64,000 nucleotides of DNA, from positions 62,001-126,000 of the forward strand of contig JAIPEW010000002.1 of NCBI GenBank assembly GCA_021736985.1, given 5' to 3'. Shown in pieces: positions 35,345 to 43,682 of the stretch (the first letter of the stretch is position 1; each line of letters starts with the position of its first letter). The notes under the pieces were generated by a model. That model worked only from the letters and a program-made list of their open reading frames with translations, had not been told where the DNA came from and did not search any database. A program made the translations under genes and the position numbers. Source of the stretch: Clostridiales bacterium. GTDB taxonomy: Bacteria > Bacillota > Desulfotomaculia > Desulfotomaculales > VENG01.

Positions 35345-37219
35345 CTACAGCAGATCAATAACCGGACGATTAATTATTTCCCATTCACCAGAATCAGGAT
35401 GGAACTTGATATTCACAAACTTCTTCCAATTCTCTTCATCCAATTTCGGGAAGTCAGCCCTGAAATAATACCCGGGCCAGCGTGTCTCTTCACGGGCCAT
35501 AATGGTGCGGGTATGAGATTCAGCCTGAATGGTCCTGTGAACATTCTCCCAACACCTCATAAGCTCGTGAAGCGTCCGCGCAGCCAATTTGTCCGAGTCT
35601 TCCTTCAGCATTTCGAGCAATTCCATTGCCCTATCAAGCTTAGCCTGGTTTGTGCTGAAGTTTGTAGAAACTCCACCTACATACTCATCCATAATTTTCT
35701 GCAACCTGAACATGTACATCTTAGGTAAAATATAATTCGGATTGATTTCAGAATCGGTAGTATAATCCTTGTTTTCTTCAAAAATTTCCATGGGCTTAAA
35801 TGTTTTCTTCTTCATATCTTCTACTGCTGCATCATCTACATTCGGAAGATCACTATTATCAACAATAAACTTGATTGCTGACTTAGCAGTAATTCTTCCT
35901 TCAGTAAGTGAACCAGAAGAGAACTTGTGAGCAGAAGCGCCGCTTGCGTCACCTGCTGCAAACAGACCTTTAACTGTAGTCATGTTGGGATATCCCCACT
36001 TGTACTCATCTGGAGCGAAGTCTTCCGGACCGCTAACCCAGGCACCGTTTGCACCGGAGTGTGAACCGATGAAGTAAGGTTCTGCAGCAGCAATTTCAGA
36101 TGACTTTTCTTCAGGAGCAGTGTTTGTAGCAGCCCACAGCATAGCCTGAGAGATAGTCATATCCAAGAAATCTTCCCATGCTTCACTTTCTAATTCTTTC
36201 ATTTTCTTCTTAAATGCTTTTTTATCATCCTTATAAGCTTCAGCCAACTTGGCAATGGCCTCTTCCGTCCTCATAAACAAAGGCCCTTTACCTTCAAACT
36301 CATCCAGCATTCCTAACCAGTTACGCAGGTTTGCAGGAATAGGCTTAGCTTTTCCATATGGACCCCATTTCTCAAGCTCGTCTGCACGATCTACCATGTA
36401 TTCTCCGCCAAACGCATTAGTAGCCCTGGATTTAAAGAGCAGGAACCATGCGCCAACCGGACCGTAAGCATCTTTAAAACGCACAGGGATAAAACGTACT
36501 TCCTGGCAAGTCATTTCTGCTCCGGCTTTCATTGTAAAGTAAGAACTAGAACCTGTACTAAAAGGAGGATACCAGGAACGTCCTAAACCTTCACCAGTAG
36601 AGCGCGGCTTAAATACACCTACGCAACCACCCATGCAGGTCATTACAGCCTTAGCTTTAAATACATAGAATTTTTCTTCCCGAACATTAAACCCAACTGC
36701 ACCGGCAATTCTATCGCCATCCAACAGCGGCTCAGTAATAAATACACGCTCATAGATATTATCCATGCCCAGAGCATTCTTAGCAGCCTCAGCAACAATT
36801 ATCTTGTAAGATTCACCGTTAATCATTATCTGCCAGCGGCCTTCATGTACATATTTACCATTCTCATCTTTCCAGATAGGAAGGCCCCACTTTTCGAACA
36901 AGTGAACAGAGCTGTCCACATGGCGTGCAATATTGTATACAAGATCATCCCGTGCAATACCCATCATATCCTGTTTAACATAATCAACATAATCTTCCGG
37001 GGTATTTGCACCTTCTGATTGACCCAGATACATGTTAATAGCAGAAAGACCCATGGCTACAGCACCACTACGGTCCATCATAGCCTTATCAACTAAAGTA
37101 ACGTTCAAGCCCTGCTGCTTAGCCCAGTGAGTTGCTTCCACTGCAGCACCACATGCTGACATACCACCGCCAAGGATCAAAAGATCCGTAGTAACTTCAA
37201 CAGTCTCTATATTTGGCAT
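35345..37219 (-). CDS. aprA: Adenylylsulfate reductase alpha subunit AprA
   Basis: 624 residues. FAD enzyme reducing APS to sulfite and AMP. N-terminal FAD motif LILGGGMSACGAAVEA (14-29), LVDKAMMDRSGAVAMGLSAI, the isoalloxazine-binding and substrate regions (TCMGGCVGVFKPRSTGEG, ARPYF-type GSHSGANGAWVSGPED), and FAAGDASGASAHKFSSGSLT. Somewhat shorter than delta-proteobacterial AprA. Visibly higher G+C and regular codon choice than most neighbours suggest strong expression. ATG with GGAGGAGG; 38 nt after aprB. Confidence 0.98.
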   Translation of the reverse strand: MPNIETVEVTTDLLILGGGMSACGAAVEATHWAKQQGLNVTLVDKAMMDRSGAVAMGLSAINMYLGQSEGANTPEDYVDYVKQDMMGIARDDLVYNIARHVDSSVHLFEKWGLPIWKDENGKYVHEGRWQIMINGESYKIIVAEAAKNALGMDNIYERVFITEPLLDGDRIAGAVGFNVREEKFYVFKAKAVMTCMGGCVGVFKPRSTGEGLGRSWYPPFSTGSSSYFTMKAGAEMTCQEVRFIPVRFKDAYGPVGAWFLLFKSRATNAFGGEYMVDRADELEKWGPYGKAKPIPANLRNWLGMLDEFEGKGPLFMRTEEAIAKLAEAYKDDKKAFKKKMKELESEAWEDFLDMTISQAMLWAATNTAPEEKSSEIAAAEPYFIGSHSGANGAWVSGPEDFAPDEYKWGYPNMTTVKGLFAAGDASGASAHKFSSGSLTEGRITAKSAIKFIVDNSDLPNVDDAAVEDMKKKTFKPMEIFEENKDYTTDSEINPNYILPKMYMFRLQKIMDEYVGGVSTNFSTNQAKLDRAMELLEMLKEDSDKLAARTLHELMRCWENVHRTIQAESHTRTIMAREETRWPGYYFRADFPKLDEENWKKFVNIKFHPDSGEWEIINRPVIDLL

Positions 37220-37257
37220 TACTTTAACCTCCTCCGTTATTATTTAACTAATTAGAT

Positions 37258-37701
37258 TTATTTTTTAGGTGCAGGAATAGCATCTAAGCCTAGTGAGGCT
37301 GGTTCTGTGTATAAATCAGGACTACTCAAATCTGATTGATCAGTTGAAAAACCGCCGGCAGGCTCTGCAGTTCCTTCTTCAGTAGTACGGATTGGGAACT
37401 TGAAACGCTTAACCATGCCATTTCTAAATCTTACTGTCCACATAATGTCTTCTGATCCTCTCAACGGAACAAGCTGTGAGCCTAGAGGTACGAAATCAGC
37501 ATACCCGCGCACATCCATTGCTTGCTGCGGACAAGCCTTTACGCAGCACAAGCACTCCCAGCAGTACTCAGGGGCACGATTATAAGCTTTCATCTGCTCC
37601 CTATCCAACACCATCAAATCATTTGGGCATGCGTGTTGGCAGGCAGTCTTGTCTTGACCTTTACAGCCGTCACATTTTTCTCTCAATACAATTGTTGGCA
37701 T
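37258..37701 (-). CDS. aprB: Adenylylsulfate reductase beta subunit AprB
   Basis: 147 residues. Two [4Fe-4S] clusters: CDGCKGQDKTACQHACP near the N-terminus and CWECLCCVKACP around 47-58, with the aromatic next to the second cluster typical of AprB. Passes electrons from Qmo to the AprA flavin. The C-terminal tail that wraps AprA is present but short. ATG with AGGAGG. First gene after the sat gap. Confidence 0.97.
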   Translation of the reverse strand: MPTIVLREKCDGCKGQDKTACQHACPNDLMVLDREQMKAYNRAPEYCWECLCCVKACPQQAMDVRGYADFVPLGSQLVPLRGSEDIMWTVRFRNGMVKRFKFPIRTTEEGTAEPAGGFSTDQSDLSSPDLYTEPASLGLDAIPAPKK

Positions 37702-38068
37702 AATCGACTAACCTCCTATTTTCATAATTTTTAAGGTTAATAATTAGTGTCAGTGGATAAATTGCTGAACCATTTTCCCACAAAGGATTAATAGTTCACA
37801 AACCACCTCCCCCAACCACTTTACTTACAATCAATTTCTTATATATTTTTTTTATTGTTTTTAAAAATTCTCTCTTTTTTTACAGACTTGTCGTCTAAAT
37901 GACTTTCGCCGGTAATACATTTTGTTATTATTTATGTGAATAAGTTATGATAAGTATTATTTTTTATAATCAGATAGTTCTTATATAGATCATATGGGAG
38001 TATGTTATACAAGCTACAAAATCATACAAGTATTATCTGGTATTACTTTCTGATTAATTAATATTTTG
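37702..38068. other. Intergenic region between aprB and sat (367 nt)
   Basis: No coding frame. A Fur-like half-match TGATAAG-T-ATTATTT lies at 37948-37962 (11 of 14 positions of the 7-1-7 model). A strong ribosome-site-like GGGGGAGGTGG (complement of 37801-37811) is followed by a GTG and only two further codons. I see no convincing -35/-10 pair, so whether aprB has its own promoter is open. Confidence 0.5.
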
Positions 38069-39310
38069 TTACTTCTTAGTTGAAGGCATATCTTCAAAAG
38101 CGCCTTTTTTAATTTCAACTTTCTCAGCAGTTTTGTAATAATCTCTTAAAATTTCTAAGACTTCAGGGCGACTGAACTTATCAGGAACTTCTCCGCCTTC
38201 GTTCATAATACGGCGGAATTTTGTACCACTGACAACAACGCGGTCTCCTTCCCCGTCATGAGGGCAAGTACGTTGACTGGCCATACTTTCACACTTGTTG
38301 CAGTAAAATGTCCAAGCGATTTTCATTGGCCTGAGTTCTAAAGCTCCATCCCAAAGCTCGTCGAAAATTGTTTGAGCATCAAAAGCTCCGTAATAATCGC
38401 CACAACCGGCATGGTCACGACCAACTATTAAGTAACTACATCCCCAGTTCTGGCGAAAAACAGCATGTAAAAGGGCTTCTCTTGGGCCGCCATAACGCAT
38501 TTCCATAGGGTATACTCCAACGGAAATACTTTCTCTAGGGAAATAATTTTCTGCAAGTGCTTCATAACACTTAACCCTTGTTTCACCAGGTATATCACCT
38601 TTTTTAAGAGCGCCTACAATAGCATGAATAAACGCTCCATCTGCAAAACCACTTTCCAATGCAAATTTTACAAGATATTCATGAGAACGGTGCATAGGAT
38701 TACGTGTTTGGAAAGCTACTACATTTGACCATCCTTTTTCTTCAAAAAGCTTGCGGGCTGTTTCCGGATATAAATAATATTTTGGATATTTTTCAGGATA
38801 TTTACCTTCATTTAAAACTTTTATAGAACCGCCAATATTATAATCACCCTGATTAAAAACTTTAGATACCCCTGGATGGCCTTCGGTATCAGTAGTTTTA
38901 AAAACCTCTTTACATTCTACTTCCTTGTCATAAGTGTAAATATCTTCTACTTTCATTGTGCCATAGATCTCATCCGAGGCTCTATCAATAAGAGCAACTT
39001 CCATGCCTTCTTGTAAACCTATAGATTGCTTCTCTTGCTCTGTGATAGATAGAGTTACTGGCATAGGCCACATAGTACCATCTACGAGCTTAAGGTTGTG
39101 TACACACTGTTTATAATCTTCTTTCTTCATGAATCCATTTAAAGGTGTAAAAGCTCCTATACCAAGCATGAGTGTGTCGGATGTTTCCCGGGAACTCATA
39201 AACACTTTAGGCAATTCTTGTGCTTTTTTGATTTCAGCCTGTCTTTCATTACCGTACAGCAACAAGGGCTTTAACTTACCTTCAGGACCATGTGGTTTAG
39301 GTAATGCCAT
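38069..39310 (-). CDS. sat: Sulfate adenylyltransferase (ATP sulfurylase, dissimilatory type)
   Basis: 413 residues. Activates sulfate with ATP to APS. Motifs: QTRNPMHRSHEYL (nucleotide binding), LVGRDHAG-type IVGRDHAGCGDYYG, and RMNEGGEVP-type RIMNEGGEVPDKFSRPEV. A CNKCESMASQRTCPHD zinc-type segment in the C-terminal part matches the Sat of anaerobes. ATG at 39310 has GGGAGG 7 nt upstream; an ATG at 39325 lies before that site and is unlikely. Upstream of aprBA-qmoABC on the same strand. Confidence 0.97.
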   Translation of the reverse strand: MALPKPHGPEGKLKPLLLYGNERQAEIKKAQELPKVFMSSRETSDTLMLGIGAFTPLNGFMKKEDYKQCVHNLKLVDGTMWPMPVTLSITEQEKQSIGLQEGMEVALIDRASDEIYGTMKVEDIYTYDKEVECKEVFKTTDTEGHPGVSKVFNQGDYNIGGSIKVLNEGKYPEKYPKYYLYPETARKLFEEKGWSNVVAFQTRNPMHRSHEYLVKFALESGFADGAFIHAIVGALKKGDIPGETRVKCYEALAENYFPRESISVGVYPMEMRYGGPREALLHAVFRQNWGCSYLIVGRDHAGCGDYYGAFDAQTIFDELWDGALELRPMKIAWTFYCNKCESMASQRTCPHDGEGDRVVVSGTKFRRIMNEGGEVPDKFSRPEVLEILRDYYKTAEKVEIKKGAFEDMPSTKK

Positions 39311-39502
39311 ATTCTTCCCTCCCATAAATTAATTTTAACTCGTGCTTTAAAAAACATTTACAATTAAAAATAAACTAGTTGTATTTTTACCACTACTATT
39401 GTTCTAGATCTTGGTATGTATCAAAAAGATATTTTACTATAAGTTATATTTCCTAAATTTAGTTATTCTATATTTTTGCAAAAATTCCTTCTAAATTCTT
39501 TA

Positions 39503-39517
39503 TGAGAATAATTATCA
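39503..39517 (-). promoter_or_regulatory. Fur box-like site upstream of sat
   Basis: TGATAATTATTCTCA (complement) matches the 7-1-7 Fur model TGATAAT-N-ATTATCA at 13 of 14 positions, about 190 nt before the sat start. Confidence 0.55.
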
Positions 39518-39535
39518 TAGCATGTGAATATAGGC

Positions 39536-39629
39536 ACTTGTCAGTTAAAAAAATAAATTCCTTATTTTTTTATTAATTATTAAGAAATTGTTATTATAAA
39601 TATAGCACGAATTTTTTAGCCTGACAAGT
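39536..39629. repeat. 94-bp inverted-repeat-bounded AT-rich segment
   Basis: Ends ACTTGTCAG and CTGACAAGT, each followed inward by A/T runs (TTAAAAAAAT versus GCTAAAAAATT), giving imperfect 18-bp terminal repeats. The interior is about 85 percent A+T and non-coding. Could be a MITE or just an operator pair; no second copy is visible here. Confidence 0.4.
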
Positions 39630-39678
39630 TCAATTATATTAAAAATTTATAACAACTATTTTTTTTATTAATAATTAC

Positions 39679-40425
39679 TTAAAATGTGTGTAATTTAAAC
39701 CTTTCCACATAACCATCCAGCATTTCACTTGTTCCTTTCTCCAGGTATTCTTTTATAACTCTAGGACGCCTGAACCTGGCTCCTTTAGTTAAAACTGACA
39801 AGGCAAGGTGAGTAGGCATTGGAGCAAAAGTATATTGTTCTTCTACAGCCTGGGGAGGAACTATACTAGCTTCTAATGCTTCCATGTTCGAAGCCATTTT
39901 TTGTACTAACTCAGCTGATACATATTCTTTTTTTCCATCTAATCTGCAAACCCGGTCACAAAAAGGCAATTCAAAATTCAGCACTTCTTCAGGCAGCTCG
40001 ATATTATACTCCTCCCGGTACTTATTAGCTATCCCTTCTATACTACGTTTGTCCCCGTCTCCAAAATCATCCTTACTCATCAAGCCATAGATACGACATC
40101 CAAGTGGGCGCACAGGGTAAACAAGACAATTATTACTTTTTTCATCCAGGAATGGGCATTTAATGTTTACATCTGCAAGCTCAAGAAAAAAATAACGTAT
40201 TGTTTTTTCCATTATGCCTACCTGTTGATCTTGCAGATTATCTTTTATATATTTATATAAATTCAAAAATTCAATTAGATACCCCGGCGGAGGTACAGTA
40301 CAGCAAGTAGCGCATTTATCACATTCAGTTTCAGGAAGCTCATCGTATATATGTCGTAATTGTTTTAAATATCCTTGATTATCAGCATAACTTAATGTAG
40401 TATAAAGCTTGGTTATTTCCATCAT
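39679..40425 (-). CDS. YkgJ-family cysteine cluster protein
   Basis: About 248 residues. The CxxCxxCC motif (CDKCATCCTVPPPG), a middle CPFLDEKSNNCLVYPVRPLGC segment of which the RPLGCRIYG part is characteristic, and a late CDRVCRLDG. The family likely binds a metal or Fe-S cluster; function unknown. ATG at 40425 lies 10 nt from AAGGAG; TTG at 40431 is possible. Between sat and dsrC region genes, same strand. Confidence 0.8.
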   Translation of the reverse strand: MMEITKLYTTLSYADNQGYLKQLRHIYDELPETECDKCATCCTVPPPGYLIEFLNLYKYIKDNLQDQQVGIMEKTIRYFFLELADVNIKCPFLDEKSNNCLVYPVRPLGCRIYGLMSKDDFGDGDKRSIEGIANKYREEYNIELPEEVLNFELPFCDRVCRLDGKKEYVSAELVQKMASNMEALEASIVPPQAVEEQYTFAPMPTHLALSVLTKGARFRRPRVIKEYLEKGTSEMLDGYVERFKLHTF

Positions 40426-40502
40426 GTGCAAACTTCTCCTTCCTAATATATTATGACTATTGCTAAAATATAATTTAAAAAACTAAAAACCCCTAAAGAA
40501 AA

Positions 40503-40533
40503 TATAGGTCCTGGTAAATTACCAAGACCTATA
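40503..40533. repeat. Interrupted palindrome between divergent genes
   Basis: TATAGGTC-C-TGGTA and its complement around AAT (31 bp), symmetric even in its single bulge. It lies between the start of the YkgJ-type gene and the start of the small plus-strand gene, so an operator is as likely as a hairpin. No U-tract on either side. Confidence 0.5.
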
Positions 40534-40567
40534 TCAATATTGTATTTTTCCTAAGGTTGTGATATAA

Positions 40568-40759
40568 GTGCTTGTACTTTGTTTCCTGCTTATGTTAAGC
40601 GGTATTGTACTTATATGTCTTTCACTGCTTATAATCATATTAAGAATCATTAACAAGAAAGAGCATAAGGAATACCTAAAAGCTATAAAGTACAGCTCTT
40701 CAGGACTGTTCCTGTTAATATCAGGAATGGTATTAACCTTATATGCGCTTAATCATTGA
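40568..40759 (+). CDS. Small two-helix membrane protein (63 aa), uncertain
   Basis: GTG start with AAGG about 11 nt upstream. Two hydrophobic helices (about 2-28 and 44-61) flank a basic loop KKEHKEYLKAIK. Convergent with the NifX-like gene, ending 4 nt before its stop. No family recognised; the membrane pattern rather than similarity supports it. Confidence 0.45.
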   Translation: MLVLCFLLMLSGIVLICLSLLIIILRIINKKEHKEYLKAIKYSSSGLFLLISGMVLTLYALNH

Positions 40760-40763
40760 AAAT

Positions 40764-41141
40764 TTAATGACACCCGTGAGAATCATTACCATATCCGCGG
40801 CCATGATTTTTATCACAACTGACATAACGTGATTCAAGATTTCCCTGTGCATAAAGCTCAACTATATCCCTTATAGTCCCTTCAGCACCGGTTATTACAA
40901 TTAAACCACTCTCTTCAAGAGCTTGCAAAGCAGGGGGTCCAATACCTCCTAAAATAATCACTTCTACGTTTTCAGTTTTAAAAAGATTAGCAAGACCTTC
41001 ATGATTATGAGCCAGATTAACAGTTGAAACAACTTTATCTTCTTTCACATTCTGTCCTTCAACTTCCCAAATAACAAACTCTTTGCTTTTTCCATAGTGC
41101 TGGTTAATGTTTTCACCATCTATAGGTAATGCTACTTTCAT
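40764..41141 (-). CDS. NifX/NifB-type dinitrogenase cofactor-binding domain protein
   Basis: 125 residues from the ATG at 41141, which has GGGAGGGG at proper distance; an earlier in-frame start at 41204 would add 21 residues lacking family similarity. The fold signature is MKVALPIDGENINQHYGKS at the N-terminus and VIILGGIGPPALQALEESG. A His-rich tail (KNHGRGYGNDSHGCH) may bind metal. Such stand-alone proteins occur with Mrp/NBP35-like Fe-S carriers in sulfate reducers; no nif genes are nearby. Confidence 0.85.
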   Translation of the reverse strand: MKVALPIDGENINQHYGKSKEFVIWEVEGQNVKEDKVVSTVNLAHNHEGLANLFKTENVEVIILGGIGPPALQALEESGLIVITGAEGTIRDIVELYAQGNLESRYVSCDKNHGRGYGNDSHGCH

Positions 41142-41442
41142 GTATACCCCTCCCTTGTTTCCATCTAAAATATTATATAAATAGTTTATTTTCTGTTTAG
41201 ACAAAAGTCAACATTCTTACTAACTTAATTCAAGCTTGCTACAACAAGTTAACCCGCTTAACAGCGGGTTAAAACGGGGGGCACAATGAATAAGTACCAA
41301 AATGCCTTTAAAATTAAAAGGCAATAGACACAAAGTAAAACTTTTATAGTTGTTTAGCTAGACCAATCTTTATAAGCCTTTTAATCTCACCCTCCGTTTT
41401 CACAATATTAATACAAGGCTGGCACAAAAAGACTCGTATTAA

Positions 41443-41760
41443 TTATACACAACCAGTAGGCTTGGGTAAGCCTGCCAATTTACATGCACCTTTTGCAGGA
41501 CCACTTGGGAATAAAGCATATATCTTTTTAAGATTAAAACCTGTCTCTTTGCAAAGTTTTCTGATCATAGGAGCAACTTCAAACTGGTAATAATAATCAC
41601 GTAAGTAATTAATTACTTTCCAATGCTCTTCTGTGATTTCACTAATTCCTTCTTCTCTTGCAAAAGCATTAGCAACTTCTTCATTCCACTGTTCAGGATG
41701 AAGAATGAAACCATCCTCATCTACTTCAACAGGAGTACCGTTAACATCCATATTTGGCAT
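41443..41760 (-). CDS. dsrC: DsrC/TusE sulfur carrier protein
   Basis: 105 residues from ATG 41760 (GGAGGTGA 5 nt upstream; the GTG at 41775 lies before that site). The flexible C-terminal arm has both redox cysteines, Cys93 and the penultimate Cys104, ten residues apart (KGACKLAGLPKPTGCV), so this is a full DsrC and not a TusE-only form. In sulfate reduction it receives the sulfur from DsrAB as a trisulfide that DsrMK reduces. No dsrAB in the window; stand-alone dsrC is common. A promoter with an internal palindrome lies upstream. Confidence 0.95.
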   Translation of the reverse strand: MPNMDVNGTPVEVDEDGFILHPEQWNEEVANAFAREEGISEITEEHWKVINYLRDYYYQFEVAPMIRKLCKETGFNLKKIYALFPSGPAKGACKLAGLPKPTGCV

Positions 41761-41929
41761 GTGATTCACCTCCACTATTTTTCAAACTTTCAAAATTCTT
41801 TCCGCTTCACATAATTTTTTTGCGCCTATTGCCACAATAACCCCCACATTTCATAAACAAACTCACTTCATCATACTACATTTTCAAATAAAATTACAAT
41901 AATAATAAATAAAACTTTTCTCATTATTA

Positions 41930-41958
41930 ATTTTATATTGAGCTCAATAATTAGTCAA
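41930..41958 (-). promoter_or_regulatory. dsrC promoter with palindromic spacer
   Basis: TTGACT (complement of 41953-41958), 17-nt spacer, TAAAAT (complement of 41930-41935). A perfect 14-bp palindrome TATTGAGCTCAATA (41936-41949) fills most of the spacer. The leader to dsrC would be about 165 nt. Confidence 0.6.
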
Positions 41959-42009
41959 GACAGCACACTGCATACCTTACTACATTTTAAAAATAATCTT
42001 AGAATAAAA

Positions 42010-42669
42010 CTATCCACCCAGAGTTACATCCTGATCTTGATACCACTTCAACGCCTTATAGAAATGTTCCTTTTTAAAATCAGGCCACAAATCATCTATC
42101 ACGTATATATCTGAATAAACCGTCTGAATAGGCAAAAACCCGCTAAGCCTCCTGCGTCCACCCCACCTTATTATAAGATCAATCCGTGAAAGCTGCGAAG
42201 AAGCTATGGAATCAAACAAACCTTTCTGGCTAAGCTGATTTATATTTCCTGATTTTATAATCTTATTAATGTCCCACTTCCACCCATAATTTACAAGAAA
42301 ATTAATTTTAAACAAACCTTTCCCGAATATTTTTCTTTTCTCCGTGTAAGGCTTTAATTCTCGGGGGAAGAGCGGAGAATTTACATCACCAATAACGAGC
42401 AAAGAAGCGTCTCTTTGAGAAAGCATACGCACAGCATCAACACAAGCCTTGCGGAATGCATTTGTTTGCACAGAAGGCCGTTTTGTATTGTCCTGAGTGA
42501 ACCCGTAAAATGTTAATTCTTTTACACCCATTTCCCTGCACAACTCATAGAGCTTAATTCCCGGCTTTAATCCATAGATATAACCCTTTTCTTTTGATAA
42601 TCCCTTATTTACAGCCCATCTTCTATTACCATCCGGAATTATACCTATGTGTGTTGGTATCCTGTGCAA
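42010..42669 (-). CDS. Divergent cis-prenyltransferase (UppS-family paralogue)
   Basis: About 219 residues. Core UppS signatures are present: IIPDGNRRWA with the catalytic Asp, YGFTQDNTKRP, and a late RWGGRRRLSGFLPIQTVYSDIY. The last differs from the canonical RTSGExRLSNFLLWQ, keeping the Arg residues but altering the diphosphate loop. It is shorter than housekeeping UppS, so a second, specialised enzyme is likely. GAGGTGG 6 nt before TTG 42669 decides the start; the ATG at 42684 has no ribosome site. Confidence 0.78.
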   Translation of the reverse strand: MHRIPTHIGIIPDGNRRWAVNKGLSKEKGYIYGLKPGIKLYELCREMGVKELTFYGFTQDNTKRPSVQTNAFRKACVDAVRMLSQRDASLLVIGDVNSPLFPRELKPYTEKRKIFGKGLFKINFLVNYGWKWDINKIIKSGNINQLSQKGLFDSIASSQLSRIDLIIRWGGRRRLSGFLPIQTVYSDIYVIDDLWPDFKKEHFYKALKWYQDQDVTLGG

Positions 42670-42740
42670 CTCATGCCACCTCATTACCAGTAATAGTATA
42701 TTATAATAATATACTTTCCTGAAATTAATAAATTAATGCA

Positions 42741-42776
42741 AAAAGCAAAAAACCAGGTATATACCTGGTTTTTTGC
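42741..42776 (-). terminator. Terminator of tRNA-Gly(CCC)
   Basis: A perfect 32-bp palindrome (42745-42776; arms start GCAAAAAACCAGG) immediately behind the tRNA, followed by T on the minus strand. Confidence 0.88.
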
Positions 42777-42779
42777 AAA

Positions 42780-42854
42780 TGGAGCGGGTGAAGGGGATCG
42801 AACCCTCAGCCCTCAGCTTGGGAAGCTGATGCTCTACCATTGAGCTACACCCGC
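42780..42854 (-). tRNA. tRNA-Gly (anticodon CCC)
   Basis: Full cloverleaf on the minus strand: acceptor GCGGGTG/CACCCGC, D arm GCTC/GAGC, anticodon stem TCAGC/GCTGA with loop TTCCCAA, T arm GAGGG-TTCGATC-CCCTT, encoded CCA. Confidence 0.97.
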
Positions 42855-42883
42855 AAATGTAACTTTACTCCTAATTATAACAT

Positions 42884-43657
42884 TCAAACATTAAAAGTCA
42901 ACAAATACCACATGCAATTAATATCCAAATATTCAATATTCAATACTAATAAAAATATTGCTTCGGAACATTCTGTCACAGCCCCTAAAGTGTCACCTGT
43001 AACACCCCCTATTTTTTTACTTACATAATAATCTAACACAGCAACCCCCACCAGTACAACTGCAATCACATAAAGACTGTCAAACCCTAGTAATAAACCG
43101 CACACTAAAATAGTTGTAATTGAGGCCCAACTTATTTCCCGCATTCCTACATAATTAGTAAAATCCCCCGCACCACGGCTCTCCCTGGCATAAGAATAAG
43201 CTACAGCACCATACACCTGGCTCCAGCGACCTAAAACAGGCATTATAAGCAATGCTACTAGTTTTAATTCACTAGTTAATTGCAACAACAACAAAAACTT
43301 TAACATCAATACAAGGAAACCTGCAATAACCCCGTGCGAACCTACCCGGCTATCTCGCATAATTTCCAAAAGTTTCTCCCGTGATTTTCCACTAAATAAT
43401 CCATCTGCTGAATCCATAAGCCCATCTATATGCATATTTCCAGTAATCACAATTAAAAATCCCAGGGTTATAAGATCACTTACAGCTTCTGTCCAAAAAA
43501 ATGACAATAATATATGCAATAATACCGCAGCTAATCCGATGATTAATCCAATAAAAGGGAAAAAAGACATGGCTCTGGCCATATGAGAAATTTGCACATC
43601 ACCTTTTATTTTAACAGGAATCCTGGTTAGAAATTGCAGCGCCAGTAAAAAATTCAA
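42884..43657 (-). CDS. cobS: Adenosylcobinamide-GDP ribazoletransferase CobS
   Basis: About 257 residues with six to seven membrane helices. Joins adenosylcobinamide-GDP and alpha-ribazole in the last steps of cobalamin assembly. The active-site motif HIDGLMDSADGLFSGKSREK is intact, with a conserved RVGSHGV. Start is TTG 43657 with AGGAGG 8 nt upstream; the frame is open to 43834 but the extension overlaps thiD and is unrelated to the family. 25 nt after the thiD stop. Confidence 0.92.
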   Translation of the reverse strand: MNFLLALQFLTRIPVKIKGDVQISHMARAMSFFPFIGLIIGLAAVLLHILLSFFWTEAVSDLITLGFLIVITGNMHIDGLMDSADGLFSGKSREKLLEIMRDSRVGSHGVIAGFLVLMLKFLLLLQLTSELKLVALLIMPVLGRWSQVYGAVAYSYARESRGAGDFTNYVGMREISWASITTILVCGLLLGFDSLYVIAVVLVGVAVLDYYVSKKIGGVTGDTLGAVTECSEAIFLLVLNIEYLDINCMWYLLTFNV

Positions 43658-43682
43658 CTCTAGAACCTCCTGGATACAGTAT

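Larger units (their letters stand above)
39326..39678. other. Intergenic region upstream of sat (353 nt)
   Basis: AT-rich, no coding frame. Contains a Fur box-like site at 39503-39517 and a 94-bp segment bounded by inverted ACTTGTCAG repeats (39536-39629), both described separately. No clear sigma-A promoter with good spacing seen. Confidence 0.5.

Noticed and set aside
41251-41270. AACCCGC-TTAACA-GCGGGTT hairpin downstream of dsrC taken as a terminator
   Set aside because: No T run follows on the minus strand (AACTTGTTG); it may be a weak end or chance, so not listed as a terminator.
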